DNA of 13,633 bases from CAZHZT01 sp964537285 (GCA_964537285.1 CAZHZT010000145.1:1-13633); one strand, 5' to 3'. Counted from the stretch's first letter, positions 1-5,801 are shown. The notes: generated by a model from the letters alone, not told the origin. Numbers and translations: made by a program.

Positions 1-83
1 TCAGCGCAAAAGAGCATCATATGTTTATGTAGTTTAATTCCGTGAACTACTTAAGTCAATTCGTTAAAAAAAGTAATAAAGAT

Positions 84-290
84 ATGACAAGAATACAAAC
101 AATAATTGAGGAAATAAATCATCTTGAACCAAACGAATTAGAACTAATTTTGCAAGAGGTTCTAAGACGGATTGATAGAAAGAATAAAATTGAATCAATC
201 TTAGATGAATATATGGGAGTTGGTGAAGGCGTATGGAATTCAGATGCTCAAGAATATATAAATGAATTGAGGAAAGAAAATGAAAATTAA
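84..290 (+). CDS. VapB-like antitoxin of a PIN-toxin pair
   Basis: This is a small acidic helical protein of 68 residues if it starts at ATG 84. A GTG at 42 would add 14 residues (82 aa). I prefer 84 because related short antitoxin-like proteins, as I remember them, begin close to the IIEEI segment, and neither start has a convincing ribosome binding site. The body reads as a helix (IIEEINHLEPNELELILQEV) followed by a basic RRIDRK stretch and a GVGEGVWNSDAQEYINELR tail, a pattern I associate with proteins encoded just before VapC-type PIN toxins. A PIN protein follows 64 nt downstream on the same strand. Inferred role: neutralise that toxin and probably autoregulate the pair. The family name is uncertain; the antitoxin call rests largely on context. 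Confidence 0.7.
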   Translation: MTRIQTIIEEINHLEPNELELILQEVLRRIDRKNKIESILDEYMGVGEGVWNSDAQEYINELRKENEN

Positions 291-354
291 TACAGTAAAT
301 TGTAATTTAAGCTTGTGTATTGAGATATCAATATTATAATTAATCGAGTAATAG

Positions 355-768
355 ATGAAAATATTTATTGATACGGCACCTCTTATTTACCTGATTGAAG
401 GAAATCCTATCTACCAGAACAGTCTGAGAAAACACTTTACATCGCTGTATACAGATGGACATGAAATGATAACCAGCGTAATAACTTATTCTGAATTTGG
501 AGTAAAGCCTAAAAGAGATGGAAAAGAAAAACTAATAGTTCAATTTGATGATTTCTTGCGGAAATCAGGAATAAATATGTTACCAGTCAATAAGCCTCAT
601 GCCCAGAAAGCCTATGAGTTAAGAGCTAAATATAAATTTTTGAAAGGTATGGATGCTATTCAAATTGGAACTGCGATTGAAGAAGGATGCGATGATTTTT
701 TAACCAATGATATCAAGTTGGAAAGAATAACAGAAATAAAAATTAGTTTGTTAGATAAACTAAAATGA
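355..768 (+). CDS. VapC-like PIN-domain toxin (ribonuclease)
   Basis: The 137-residue protein has the PIN fold signature: MKIFIDTAPLIY at the N terminus with Asp6, Glu47 in TYSEF, Asp100 in KGMDAIQIGTA, and acidic Asp114/Asp119 in DDFLTND. These are the acidic residues that hold divalent metal in PIN nucleases. Length is normal for a single-domain VapC. The family cleaves RNA (often tRNA or rRNA) when not bound by its antitoxin; the specific target cannot be read from sequence. The partner is the small gene ending at 290; the 64-nt gap is wider than usual for such pairs. The gene looks intact. Seventeen nt after its stop codon lies the 3' end of a group II intron remnant on the opposite strand. 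Confidence 0.85.
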   Translation: MKIFIDTAPLIYLIEGNPIYQNSLRKHFTSLYTDGHEMITSVITYSEFGVKPKRDGKEKLIVQFDDFLRKSGINMLPVNKPHAQKAYELRAKYKFLKGMDAIQIGTAIEEGCDDFLTNDIKLERITEIKISLLDKLK

Positions 769-785
769 AACCGGGTCAGCTGCCA

Positions 786-872
786 GTCGAGTAGGCGACC
801 CTCCTGATCTATAACTGGCCAGGGTGCACCTCCCCCACCACCTTACGTACGGGTAACGTATCCGGCGGTTCA
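786..872 (-). mobile_element. Group II intron 3' remnant, copy 1 (domains V-VI)
   Basis: Read on the - strand, a domain V-like hairpin begins with ACCGCCGGATACG and closes with GTACGTAAGGTGGT. It is followed by a domain VI-like hairpin (CCCTGGCCA...) and the end CTACTCGAC, which gives a bulged A seven nt from an AY 3' terminus as expected for group II introns. It aligns with the 3' parts of the remnants at 2259, 3329 and 4861. The 5' part (domain I) is not recognisable beyond about 872, so this is the most decayed copy. No reverse transcriptase is present. Confidence 0.65.
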
Positions 873-1356
873 AAGAACAGACCTAGGTTTTAGCATATTT
901 GACCTTGAGGTAGTATTCCAGAAACGGAACTATCCTCTTTGGCGGAGGAGGACTTCCGGTACTGCCATTTTCATGACCGGACTGCAAGACAGCCGCCACC
1001 CTCCTTTCCTTAGACGATTACGTATCCAACCGTCCAATTCTTTAAACTTCTGGAAGCCTGTGGAAGGATGGAATCGGTTCTCCCAAAAGCACAGAAAAAC
1101 CCAAAAGTTGGATAGAAGAAATTTGAACTTCTGAAATATAAGCCGGATATTGGAAAAACAAGCCCAAGAAAGCCTTTTGGAAAGGAAGAAACCTATTGAT
1201 ACTTTCCAATAATAGTTGGCTGGCCGGGTTAAGCTTGGGGCGGCATCCCGCAACAAGTGCAGGACTAAATTTTACCTGCCACAGGAGTCGCTTTGAGTAG
1301 ATCATTTGAGTGGAAGCTTGGGTGGGGAGGAAAGGCTTTTGATTGGGGAGGCAGAT
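873..1356. other. Gene-free stretch, no recognisable content
   Basis: About 480 bp between the first intron remnant and the 111-bp inverted-repeat element. Two overlapping - strand open frames cross it, but they overlap each other in different frames and one runs into the mobile element; neither resembles a known family or shows convincing protein-like composition. Some imperfect G+C-rich dyads occur around 940-1010 (GGCGG...CCGCC). It may be eroded intron or gene sequence; I can support nothing specific. Confidence 0.4.
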
Positions 1357-1364
1357 AAAATTCT

Positions 1365-1475
1365 CGTTCTTTGACAAATTGTGTGGAACTTCAAAATGAT
1401 ACGCCTTGAATGCCCTTGTGGGTGAAAGGTTTGTCATTTTGAAGTTCCATTTCTCAAAACTTATGTCAAAAAACT
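1365..1475 (+). mobile_element. 111-bp inverted-repeat (MITE-like) element, copy A
   Basis: The element is a near-palindrome with ends GTTCTTTGACAAATTGTG and, inverted, GTTTTTTGACATAAG, and inner arms TGGAACTTCAAAATGA. It is flanked by a direct repeat AAAATTCT (1357-1364 and 1476-1483; 9 bp if the T before each copy is counted). A second copy lies at 7110-7220 in the opposite orientation with about 89% identity (97 of 109 positions by eye). It has no coding capacity, which fits a non-autonomous element moved by a transposase encoded elsewhere. Confidence 0.8.
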
Positions 1476-1519
1476 AAAATTCTTAACCGTTAGTGCCAAG
1501 CAAAAAAAATGCGATTCAC

Positions 1520-1572
1520 TTGACAAAGTCAAACAAACCACTTTATTTTACACGTAAAAAAACATACGTATG
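1520..1572 (+). promoter_or_regulatory. Candidate operators before the second TA pair
   Basis: Two short perfect dyads precede the antitoxin gene: TTGAC-AAA-GTCAA at 1520-1532, and CATACGTATG at 1563-1572, which covers the ATG start codon at 1570. Ribbon-helix-helix antitoxins usually repress their own operons by binding such palindromes, so these are plausible autoregulatory sites. The first dyad also supplies a TTG in a position that could act as a -33 element. Binding is inferred only. Confidence 0.4.
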
Positions 1573-1827
1573 AGCAAGTTAACATTGTCAATTAATCAAA
1601 TGGTCATTGATGAAGCAAAAGAATATGCTAAATCAAGTGGCAAAAGCTTATCAAGCATAGTTGAGGAATATCTGAAATCTTTGACAAAAACCGAGAAATC
1701 AAAGAAAAAAAAGACTTCAATGGAATTGGTGAGAGATCTAAAAGGCTCAGTCAAACTACCTAAAGATTTTACCTCTTACAAAGAAATTCTTCAAGACGCT
1801 CTAGTAGAAAAATATTTAAGAAAATGA
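1570..1827 (+). CDS. DUF6364-like ribbon-helix-helix antitoxin
   Basis: The 85-residue protein opens with SKLTLSINQMVIDEAKEYAK, a short beta strand followed by helices typical of ribbon-helix-helix DNA-binding antitoxins. It continues with SGKSLSSIVEEYLKSL, and a lysine-rich linker (residues 38-50) leads to a C-terminal part (LVRDLKGSVKLPKDF...) expected to wrap the toxin. I recognise the overall pattern as DUF6364-like. The stop codon overlaps the start of the PIN toxin gene by four bases (ATGA), which indicates translational coupling. Inferred role: binds the toxin and represses the operon through the dyads just upstream. Confidence 0.85.
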   Translation: MSKLTLSINQMVIDEAKEYAKSSGKSLSSIVEEYLKSLTKTEKSKKKKTSMELVRDLKGSVKLPKDFTSYKEILQDALVEKYLRK

Positions 1828-2243
1828 AAAAAATATTTTTAGACTCTGATGTTTTTCTAGACTTATTGCTTGACAGAGAACCTTTTATGGATGATATCGC
1901 TGAAATAATTGAGGAATCAATATCATCAGAGGTTAAGCTTTGTGTTTCACCAATAAGCATTACGAATATAAACTATATAATCGGGAAACTGGAGAATCAA
2001 AGGAAAGCAGATACACAAACAAAGAAAATTCTAAGGATAGTCAATGTAGAGAATGTTGGACAGACAATAATTGACAAGGCGGCTAATTCAAAATTTAAGG
2101 ATTTTGAAGATGGGGTCCAAAACTATTGCGCAGAGGAATCGGGACATGAAATAATAATTACAAGGAATACGAAAGATTACAAAGAAAGTGAATTGTCAAT
2201 TTTGACACCAAGAGAATATTTAGCTAAAATTCAAAATGAATAA
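1824..2243 (+). CDS. PIN-domain toxin (PIN_3 type)
   Basis: The 139-residue protein begins MKKIFLDSDVFLDLLLDREPF, with Asp7 and Asp9 as first metal ligands. Later come KFKDFEDGVQNYCA (Asp93, Glu95, Asp96) and ITRNTKDYKES (Asp118). The FEDG and TRNTKDY motifs are typical of the PIN_3 subfamily, which in bacteria pairs with DUF6364-type antitoxins, as here. It overlaps the upstream antitoxin gene by four bases. The protein looks full length and intact. Predicted activity is metal-dependent RNA cleavage; the substrate is unknown. A group II intron remnant on the other strand starts 15 nt after the stop codon. Confidence 0.88.
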   Translation: MKKIFLDSDVFLDLLLDREPFMDDIAEIIEESISSEVKLCVSPISITNINYIIGKLENQRKADTQTKKILRIVNVENVGQTIIDKAANSKFKDFEDGVQNYCAEESGHEIIITRNTKDYKESELSILTPREYLAKIQNE

Positions 2244-2258
2244 AGGAGCCTTGCACAC

Positions 2259-2465
2259 ATCGAGTAGGCGGCCCTGCCCAATAAATGGCCAAAGTGCACC
2301 TCTCACACCACTTCCGCAGCAAGTGCGGAATACAGACCTCGCATCCGGTGGTTTGCACAAACAGTGCAAAAGCTCTTCCTTCAGACTCCCCCGTCACCAA
2401 GAACGCCCCACCCTCAAGTTTTATTCCTTACCTTTATAAGGAACGGATGCCCATGCCGGGCACAC
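2259..2465 (-). mobile_element. Group II intron remnant, copy 2
   Basis: On the - strand it begins GTGTGCCCGGCATGGGCAT at 2465 (GTGYG-type 5' end) and ends CTACTCGAT at 2259. It contains a domain I piece, the segment GACGGGGGAGTCTGAAGG, an altered domain V and a domain VI hairpin (CTGCCCAATAAATGGCCAAAG on the + strand). Compared with copy 4 it lacks about 80 nt of domain I. No reading frame for a reverse transcriptase or maturase is present. Its domain V carries the same interrupting TTCCGCAGCAAGTGCGGAA motif as copy 4, so both descend from one already altered parent. Confidence 0.72.
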
Positions 2466-2469
2466 ATAA

Positions 2470-2517
2470 AGTGCATAATTTCAATAGCTCCCATTCGGTC
2501 GCTATAGCATATGCACT
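2470..2517. repeat. Hairpin abutting the 5' end of intron copy 2
   Basis: Outer arms AGTGCATA (2470-2477) and TATGCACT (2510-2517) and inner arms ATAGC (2484-2488) and GCTAT (2501-2505) make a bulged stem-loop four nt from the intron 5' end. It could be the transcription terminator or attachment-like stem-loop of the upstream TA pair, into which the intron inserted on the bottom strand. An interrupted dyad CTAACCGGTTAG follows directly. Confidence 0.5.
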
Positions 2518-2577
2518 AACCGGTTAGGCACCACCTAATCAAGAAAAAACTTCACATATTGACTCAAATAATGTAAA

Positions 2578-2599
2578 TTGCGTCAATGAAATGACGCAA
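2578..2599. promoter_or_regulatory. Candidate operator: TTGCGTCA dyad
   Basis: Perfect 8-bp arms TTGCGTCA and TGACGCAA separated by six bases lie directly before ATG 2600 and cover the alternative ATG at 2591. The position suggests a repressor site for the ATPase gene, and it argues that translation starts at 2600. No matching regulator is seen in the window. Confidence 0.35.
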
Positions 2600-3308
2600 A
2601 TGAAGTTAATAAAGCGAGAATTAGAAAGTCAAATCCTCAAAAAACTAGCGCCAAATAAAGTGGTTGTGCTCCTTGGGCCTAGACGAGTGGGAAAAACAGT
2701 TCTGATAAATCAAATAATTAATCGTCTCAATGAACCTCACTTACTACTAAGCGGCGAAGATTTTGAAGTTTTAACATTGTTGGAGAGAAGGAGCGTGCAA
2801 AATTATAAGGGGCTGATTGGAAATATAAAAGTATTGATAATTGACGAAGCTCAAAAGATTCCAGATATTGGAATGAAGCTTAAACTGATGGTAGACCATA
2901 TTGAAGGACTTAAAATTTTAGTAACTGGTTCCTCAGCATTTGATGTTGGTAATTATACCGGGGAACCCTTGACTGGCAGGAAAACTATTAAGGAATATGT
3001 TGATTGCCAATATGAATCCTTTGGAATTAAGAAACGACAAGGGAATGTTGTGGGAAAATTATGTAATCAGTGAGCGAATAAAATATCAGGAGTATACCCG
3101 AATGATCGTCAATAATTACTTTTGGAGAACATATGACCAACAAGAAATAGATTGGGTAGAAGACAGGGGGGGGAATTTATATGGATATGAATTTAAATGG
3201 AACCCAAAGAAAAATGTAAAAGCACCAACAACGTGGAAAAAAGAATATCAAGAAGCTGAGTTTAAAATAATCACTCCTGAAAATTATCTTGCTTGGGTAA
3301 CAAATTAG
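2591..3308 (+). pseudogene. AAA ATPase (DUF4143 family), internally deleted and frameshifted
   Basis: The 5' part encodes a P-loop ATPase: GPRRVGKT (residues 29-36, Walker A), VLIIDEAQKI (Walker B, about 81-90), VTGSSAFD (sensor region) and GEPLTGRK, the last being characteristic of DUF4143 ATPases. The 3' part, in the +1 frame from about 2997, encodes the family C terminus: LIANMNPLELRNDKGMLWEN, YFWRTYDQQEIDWV, YEFKWNPKK and EFKIITPENYLAW. The roughly 180 residues normally between these parts are missing, and the junction near 2990-3000 shifts frame, so no complete protein can be made. The intact family is about 370-400 aa. The start may be ATG 2600 (MKLIKRELES). Function when intact is poorly known. 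A 160-aa truncated ATPase could still be translated. Confidence 0.85.
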
Positions 3309-3328
3309 AAAAATTAATGCGGTACCTA

Positions 3329-3773
3329 GCCGAGTAGCCAGCCCTGACCAATAAATGGCCAGGGTGCACCTCTCAAACCACAGTACGTTCGAACCGCGAA
3401 TACGGCGGTTCGCCAAACAGTGCAAAAGTTCTTCCTTCATACTCCCCGTCACTAGAGACGCCCACCGATAAACCCGGAGCAGGCTTGGTAGCTTGCAAAC
3501 AGGCTTCGGCAACTTGCCTGTAGAGGACTTACAGCTCCTAGAGCAGTTGTTTTAACAACCGGAATTGCTTATCTTGCACTAAACAATAACTAGTGCTTCA
3601 GGAACTAAATCCTTGATAGCTTTAGAAGCGATTATTTTGGTGGCAAACGAGGCGCGAAGAAAGAGCATAGCCAAAGTTACCTGACCGATGAGCAACGAAG
3701 TAGGCCGCCAAAAGAAGCCGTCTAAAATGTCAAGGATTTAGTTCTTTAAGCACTAGGTGCATTCGAGGCACAC
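3329..3773 (-). mobile_element. Group II intron remnant, copy 3, carrying an insertion
   Basis: On the - strand it begins GTGTGCCTCG at 3773 and ends CTACTCGGC at 3329. The domain V-like region is the least altered of the set (ACCGCCGTATTCGCGG...CGTACTGTGGT). Domain VI (GCCATTTATTGGTCAGGGC) and the domain I blocks around CGGCAACTTGCCTG and AAACCCGGAGCAGGCTTGG are shared with copy 4. The 5' portion is interrupted by a 167-bp inverted-repeat element (3590-3756). No intron-encoded protein remains. The intron 3' end lies 20 nt after the stop codon of the ATPase pseudogene. Confidence 0.72.
3590..3756. mobile_element. 167-bp inverted-repeat element nested in intron copy 3
   Basis: Left end CTAGTGCTTCAGGAACTAAA (3590 on) continues into ATCCTTGA (to 3616). 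It matches the inverse of 3730-3756 (inverted: CTAGTGCTTAAAGAACTAAA, then ATCCTTGA). The similarity continues inward (TTTAGAAGCG... against TTTAGACGGC..., then TTTTGGTGGC against TTTTGGCGGC), giving arms of about 55 bp around a short centre. It has no coding capacity. I could not identify a convincing target duplication. Resembles a MITE. Confidence 0.6.
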
Positions 3774-3775
3774 AC

Positions 3776-3823
3776 AGGCTATACGCCCAGCCTCCGCTAG
3801 ATCTCCGGCCGATCGTATAGCCT
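3776..3823. repeat. Hairpin abutting the 5' end of intron copy 3
   Basis: Perfect 10-bp arms AGGCTATACG (3776-3785) and CGTATAGCCT (3814-3823) with a G+C-rich loop region start two nt from the intron 5' end. This places a stem-loop directly upstream of the intron on the intron's own strand, as at copies 2 and 4. Confidence 0.55.
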
Positions 3824-3835
3824 CTTCCGTCAGAC

Positions 3836-3958
3836 TGTGAAAAAGCTATTGAAATTGAAAAAATGTTTATTGAAAATCAGCCTGTTATGAAATTAAGGCG
3901 ACTAAAAAATGGAGCTTTTTCACAAACTGCCGTTGCTTGTAATATAAAGAAAAATTGA
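3836..3958 (+). pseudogene. Possible 40-codon gene remnant
   Basis: An open frame reads CEKAIEIEKMFIENQPVMK, continues with LRRLKNGAFSQTAVACNIKK and stops at 3958. Composition is protein-like, and the second half could be a helix-turn-helix fragment, but I do not recognise the family and it has no clear start (an internal ATG would give 26 residues). An 11-bp perfect inverted repeat GTGAAAAAGCT (3837-3847) / AGCTTTTTCAC (3913-3923) lies within it, so it might be part of a small element instead. Chance cannot be excluded at this length. Confidence 0.25.
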
Positions 3959-3985
3959 AAGATTGAATAAAATGTAGTATCTTAG
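3955..3985 (+). promoter_or_regulatory. Candidate promoter of the third TA pair
   Basis: TTG at 3955-3957, a 20-nt spacer, then TATCTTAG at 3978-3985, one base from the Bacteroidota -7 consensus TAnnTTTG. The antitoxin ATG at 4005 follows 19 nt later, implying a very short leader. Confidence 0.4.
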
Positions 3986-4004
3986 AAATTGAAATTAAAA
4001 GGGT

Positions 4005-4286
4005 ATGACAAAAAAACTGGATAGTATTAAATTTAGCATCATCAAAGAAATCATGGAGATTGACGAAGAGTCTGTTCTAACCAAGATTCAGGAGGATATA
4101 AGCTCGATTCGATCTCAAGGTAGTTTATTAGATAAGGTTTTTGGACCTACTCGATCTACCATAACTCTGGATGAGATGAAAAAAGAGCAAAACTACACCC
4201 CAATTCAAAAAGAAGAATTTTTTAAGTTGACCGAAGAAATAGGAATAGAAGAGTCACTTGAAGAATTATTATCCCAGTTAGATTAA
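4005..4286 (+). CDS. Probable antitoxin of the third PIN-toxin pair
   Basis: The 93-residue, charged, apparently helical protein has an N-terminal part (IIKEIMEIDEESVLTKIQED) that resembles the opening helices of many Bacteroidota TA-associated proteins. The C-terminal part (TPIQKEEFFKLTEEIGIEES) is acidic and suited to binding a toxin. I do not recognise a named family. The call rests on position: its stop codon is two nt before the start of a PIN toxin gene, the usual antitoxin-first order. ATG 4005 is preceded by AAAAGGG, an acceptable ribosome binding site. The gene is intact even though its toxin partner is interrupted. Confidence 0.7.
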   Translation: MTKKLDSIKFSIIKEIMEIDEESVLTKIQEDISSIRSQGSLLDKVFGPTRSTITLDEMKKEQNYTPIQKEEFFKLTEEIGIEESLEELLSQLD

Positions 4287-4288
4287 TT

Positions 4289-4841
4289 ATGACCTACCTA
4301 TTAGACACCAATATTTTAGTAGTATATGTCCGTGGAAAAAATCAGGCAATCAATTTAGAAGAGGAACTAGGCTTACTCAATAGTCAAGACGACATAGTTA
4401 TATCTGTTGTTTCTGTCGCAGAGATAAAATCTTTGGCCTTACAGAATGGCTGGGGTAGGAATAAAACAGAAAAACTTATCTCCCTGTTGAATCGATTTCT
4501 AATCGCAGATATCAACATTGATGAAATTATTGAGCGATATGTTGAAATAGATGCATTTAGCCAATCAAAACATCCTACCAAAAAAGGTGCCTTTACCGCC
4601 AGAAATATGGGTAAGAATGATTGGTAGTGGGTAGAATCCGTTGATGGATTTATCTAATAAGCTTTACTACTTAAGGTTAACACTTCTCATCAACCGGTTT
4701 TACCCACTACCGAATGATTTATGGATTGCTGCTACTGGGTCAGTCCTAAACCTGATTTTAGTTACGAGTGATAATGATTTTGACCATTTAGAGGGGGAAT
4801 TTCTAAAGCTGAAAAAAATTGATCTAAAAAAGTATTTGTAA
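4289..4841 (+). pseudogene. VapC-like PIN toxin split by an 89-bp element
   Basis: The first part encodes MTYLLDTNILVVYVRG (Asp6) and VSVAEIKSLA (Glu45) and runs to GKNDW, where an in-frame TAG from the inserted element stops it at 112 aa. After the element, another frame continues DLWIAATGSVLNLILVTSDN and DFDHL. Deleting the 89-bp element plus one 8-bp duplication joins ...GKN-DLWIAA... in frame and yields a standard 151-aa PIN protein. The displaced part carries the catalytic Asp of DLWIAA (Asp111 in the joined protein) and the SDND acidic cluster, so the truncated product should be inactive. The antitoxin upstream is intact. The interruption appears recent because both halves are otherwise open. 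Confidence 0.92.
4623..4711. mobile_element. 89-bp MITE-like element inside the PIN toxin gene
   Basis: Perfect 11-bp terminal inverted repeats GGTAGTGGGTA / TACCCACTACC, with imperfect extension inward (CCGTTGATGG against CATCAACCGG). It is flanked by the 8-bp direct repeat GAATGATT (4615-4622 and 4712-4719). It has no coding capacity. The target duplication and terminal repeats define both ends exactly. Eight-bp duplications are made by several IS families (for example ISL3, IS66, ISAs1, IS1), so the mobilising transposase cannot be named. Confidence 0.92.
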
Positions 4842-4860
4842 AGGTCAAATACGACAAGTA

Positions 4861-5132
4861 ATCGAGTAAGAAACAATGAGCAATAAGCCCACCGCAGCCC
4901 TCTCACACCATTTCCGCAGCAAGTGCGGAATTCGGGCCTCGTATCCGGCGGTTCGCACAAATAGTGCAAAAGCGCTTCTTTCAGACTCCCCGTCACCACG
5001 AACGCCCTCCGATAAACCCCGAGCAGGCTTGGTGACTTGCTAACAGGCTTCGGCAACTTGCCCGTCAAGGGCTTTCACCCTCAAGTTTTATTTCTTATCT
5101 TTGCAAGGAACGGATGCCTATGCCAGGCACAC
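4861..5132 (-). mobile_element. Group II intron remnant, copy 4 (most complete)
   Basis: On the - strand it begins GTGTGCCTGGCATAGGCATC at 5132 and ends TTACTCGAT at 4861. Order: 5' end, AAACTTGAGGGTGAAAGCCC, GGGCAAGTTGCCGAAGCCTG, GACGGGGAGTCTGAAAGAAG, domain V beginning ACCGCCGGATACGAGGCCCG, then a diverged domain VI. At 272 nt it has no room for the usual reverse transcriptase frame and lacks much of domains I-IV. Domain V is interrupted by the TTCCGCAGCAAGTGCGGAA hairpin shared with copy 2. The 3' end is 19 nt after the stop codon of the third toxin. Confidence 0.75.
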
Positions 5133-5148
5133 ACATTGCATAACTGTC

Positions 5149-5173
5149 CATTTCGGGCAAAAGCCCATAAATG
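5149..5173. repeat. Hairpin near the 5' end of intron copy 4
   Basis: CATTT-c-GGGC, loop AAAA, GCCC-at-AAATG forms a compact stem-loop 16 nt from the intron 5' end. It may be the original terminator of the third TA pair. The pairing is weaker than in the hairpins beside copies 2 and 3. Confidence 0.4.
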
Positions 5174-5390
5174 AAGGTAAAGTCAGTGTATCCCGACCGA
5201 CATAAGCTGTCCTTAAAACCAGCACGGGTCTTAGTTATGGCTAGCAAAAAAAAAGCTTGGCTTATACCAAGACAAGGGTGAATTATTGGTGTAATACCCA
5301 GAATCAAACCTATCTGGCGGAAATTATTTAGATTGCAGAGTTGCTTGAAGTAGCACCTGCAGACCTAATTGTGAATGCCACAAAAAAAGA
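5174..5390. other. Gene-free spacer
   Basis: No gene is recognised between the hairpin beside intron copy 4 and the tRNA-Lys terminator. The only long open frame, on the - strand, overlaps the intron end and lacks family features. This stretch marks the right edge of the TA/intron island. Confidence 0.4.
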
Positions 5391-5419
5391 AAAAGGCCCT
5401 AAGAAACTTAGAACCTTTT
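5391..5419 (-). terminator. Intrinsic terminator of tRNA-Lys
   Basis: On the - strand the stem AAAAGG-tt-CTAAG / CTTAG-gg-CCTTTT with a 3-nt loop is followed by TCTTTTTTT. It lies about 107 nt past the 3' end of the tRNA-Lys gene on the same strand, with no gene between, so it should end that transcript. Confidence 0.8.
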
Positions 5420-5525
5420 CAATAAATTAAACTTAATTTTTAATCAAAATGACTGCCAGAACGACCGCTGCAAATTTTCTGCAGATGTAAATCCCTGATT
5501 GACAGGCTATCTTGAATATGTTATG

Positions 5526-5598
5526 TGATCTCGCTGGGGCTCGAACCCAGGACCCTTTGATTAAAAGTCAAATGCTCTACCAGCTGAGCTACGAGATC
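5526..5598 (-). tRNA. tRNA-Lys (anticodon UUU)
   Basis: The 73-nt cloverleaf is complete on the - strand: acceptor GATCTCG / CGAGATC with discriminator A, D arm GCTC...GAGC, anticodon arm TTTGA-CTTTTAA-TCAAA giving anticodon TTT, variable GGGTC, and T arm CTGGG-TTCGAGC-CCCAG. The 3' CCA is not encoded. It is transcribed alone: a promoter lies 35 nt upstream and a terminator about 107 nt downstream. Confidence 0.97.
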
Positions 5599-5632
5599 TT
5601 TTACTATTTTAACGCTTCTCAAAATCGGACTG

Positions 5633-5664
5633 CAAAGGTAATAGACTTTTTTATTTTATGCAAA
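5633..5664 (-). promoter_or_regulatory. Bacteroidota-type promoter of tRNA-Lys
   Basis: On the - strand TTTG (5664-5661), a 20-nt spacer and TACCTTTG (5640-5633) fit the Bacteroidota sigma consensus TTTG ... TAnnTTTG. It lies 35 nt before the mature tRNA 5' end. This supports the phylum assignment. Confidence 0.75.
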
Positions 5665-5765
5665 CCCAATTTTCAAATAATTGTCAAAGAAATTTGAGCC
5701 GTGTCCTTGTTACGGATTCTATAACCAACACCCCAATAAAAAAGTTCAATAAACCATTTAAAAAC

Positions 5766-5797
5766 ATGAGTCATCCCAAATCTTCGGGATGACTCAT
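5766..5797 (-). terminator. Terminator hairpin after the PDZ gene (hairpin family copy)
   Basis: Perfect 12-bp arms ATGAGTCATCCC / GGGATGACTCAT with an 8-nt loop, followed on the - strand by GTTTTT. It sits four nt past the PDZ protein stop codon, so it should terminate that gene. The same hairpin recurs at 9003, 9454 and 13507. Confidence 0.8.
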
Positions 5798-5801
5798 ATT
5801 T

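Noticed and set aside
42..83. GTG start at 42 for the first antitoxin
   Set aside because: The additional 14 residues look unlike the usual family start and an ATG at 84 fits better; not excluded.
930..1437. Two overlapping - strand open frames of 108 and 131 codons
   Set aside because: They use different frames of the same DNA, one runs into the 111-bp element, and neither resembles a known protein. Treated as noncoding.
2466..2530. Possible integron attC sites (GTTAGGC at 2523 and bulged hairpin)
   Set aside because: A GTTRRRY-like core appears next to copy 2 only; matching RYYYAAC/GTTRRRY pairs are not found beside the other copies and no integrase is present. Kept only as an analogy.
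3177..5068. Open frames on the - strand across intron copies 3 and 4 (111 and 122 codons)
   Set aside because: They coincide with conserved intron RNA domains and overlap toxin or ATPase coding sequence on the other strand; similarity between them comes from the shared intron sequence.
5512..5697. Open frame of 61 codons on the + strand
   Set aside because: It lies antisense across the tRNA-Lys gene and its promoter.
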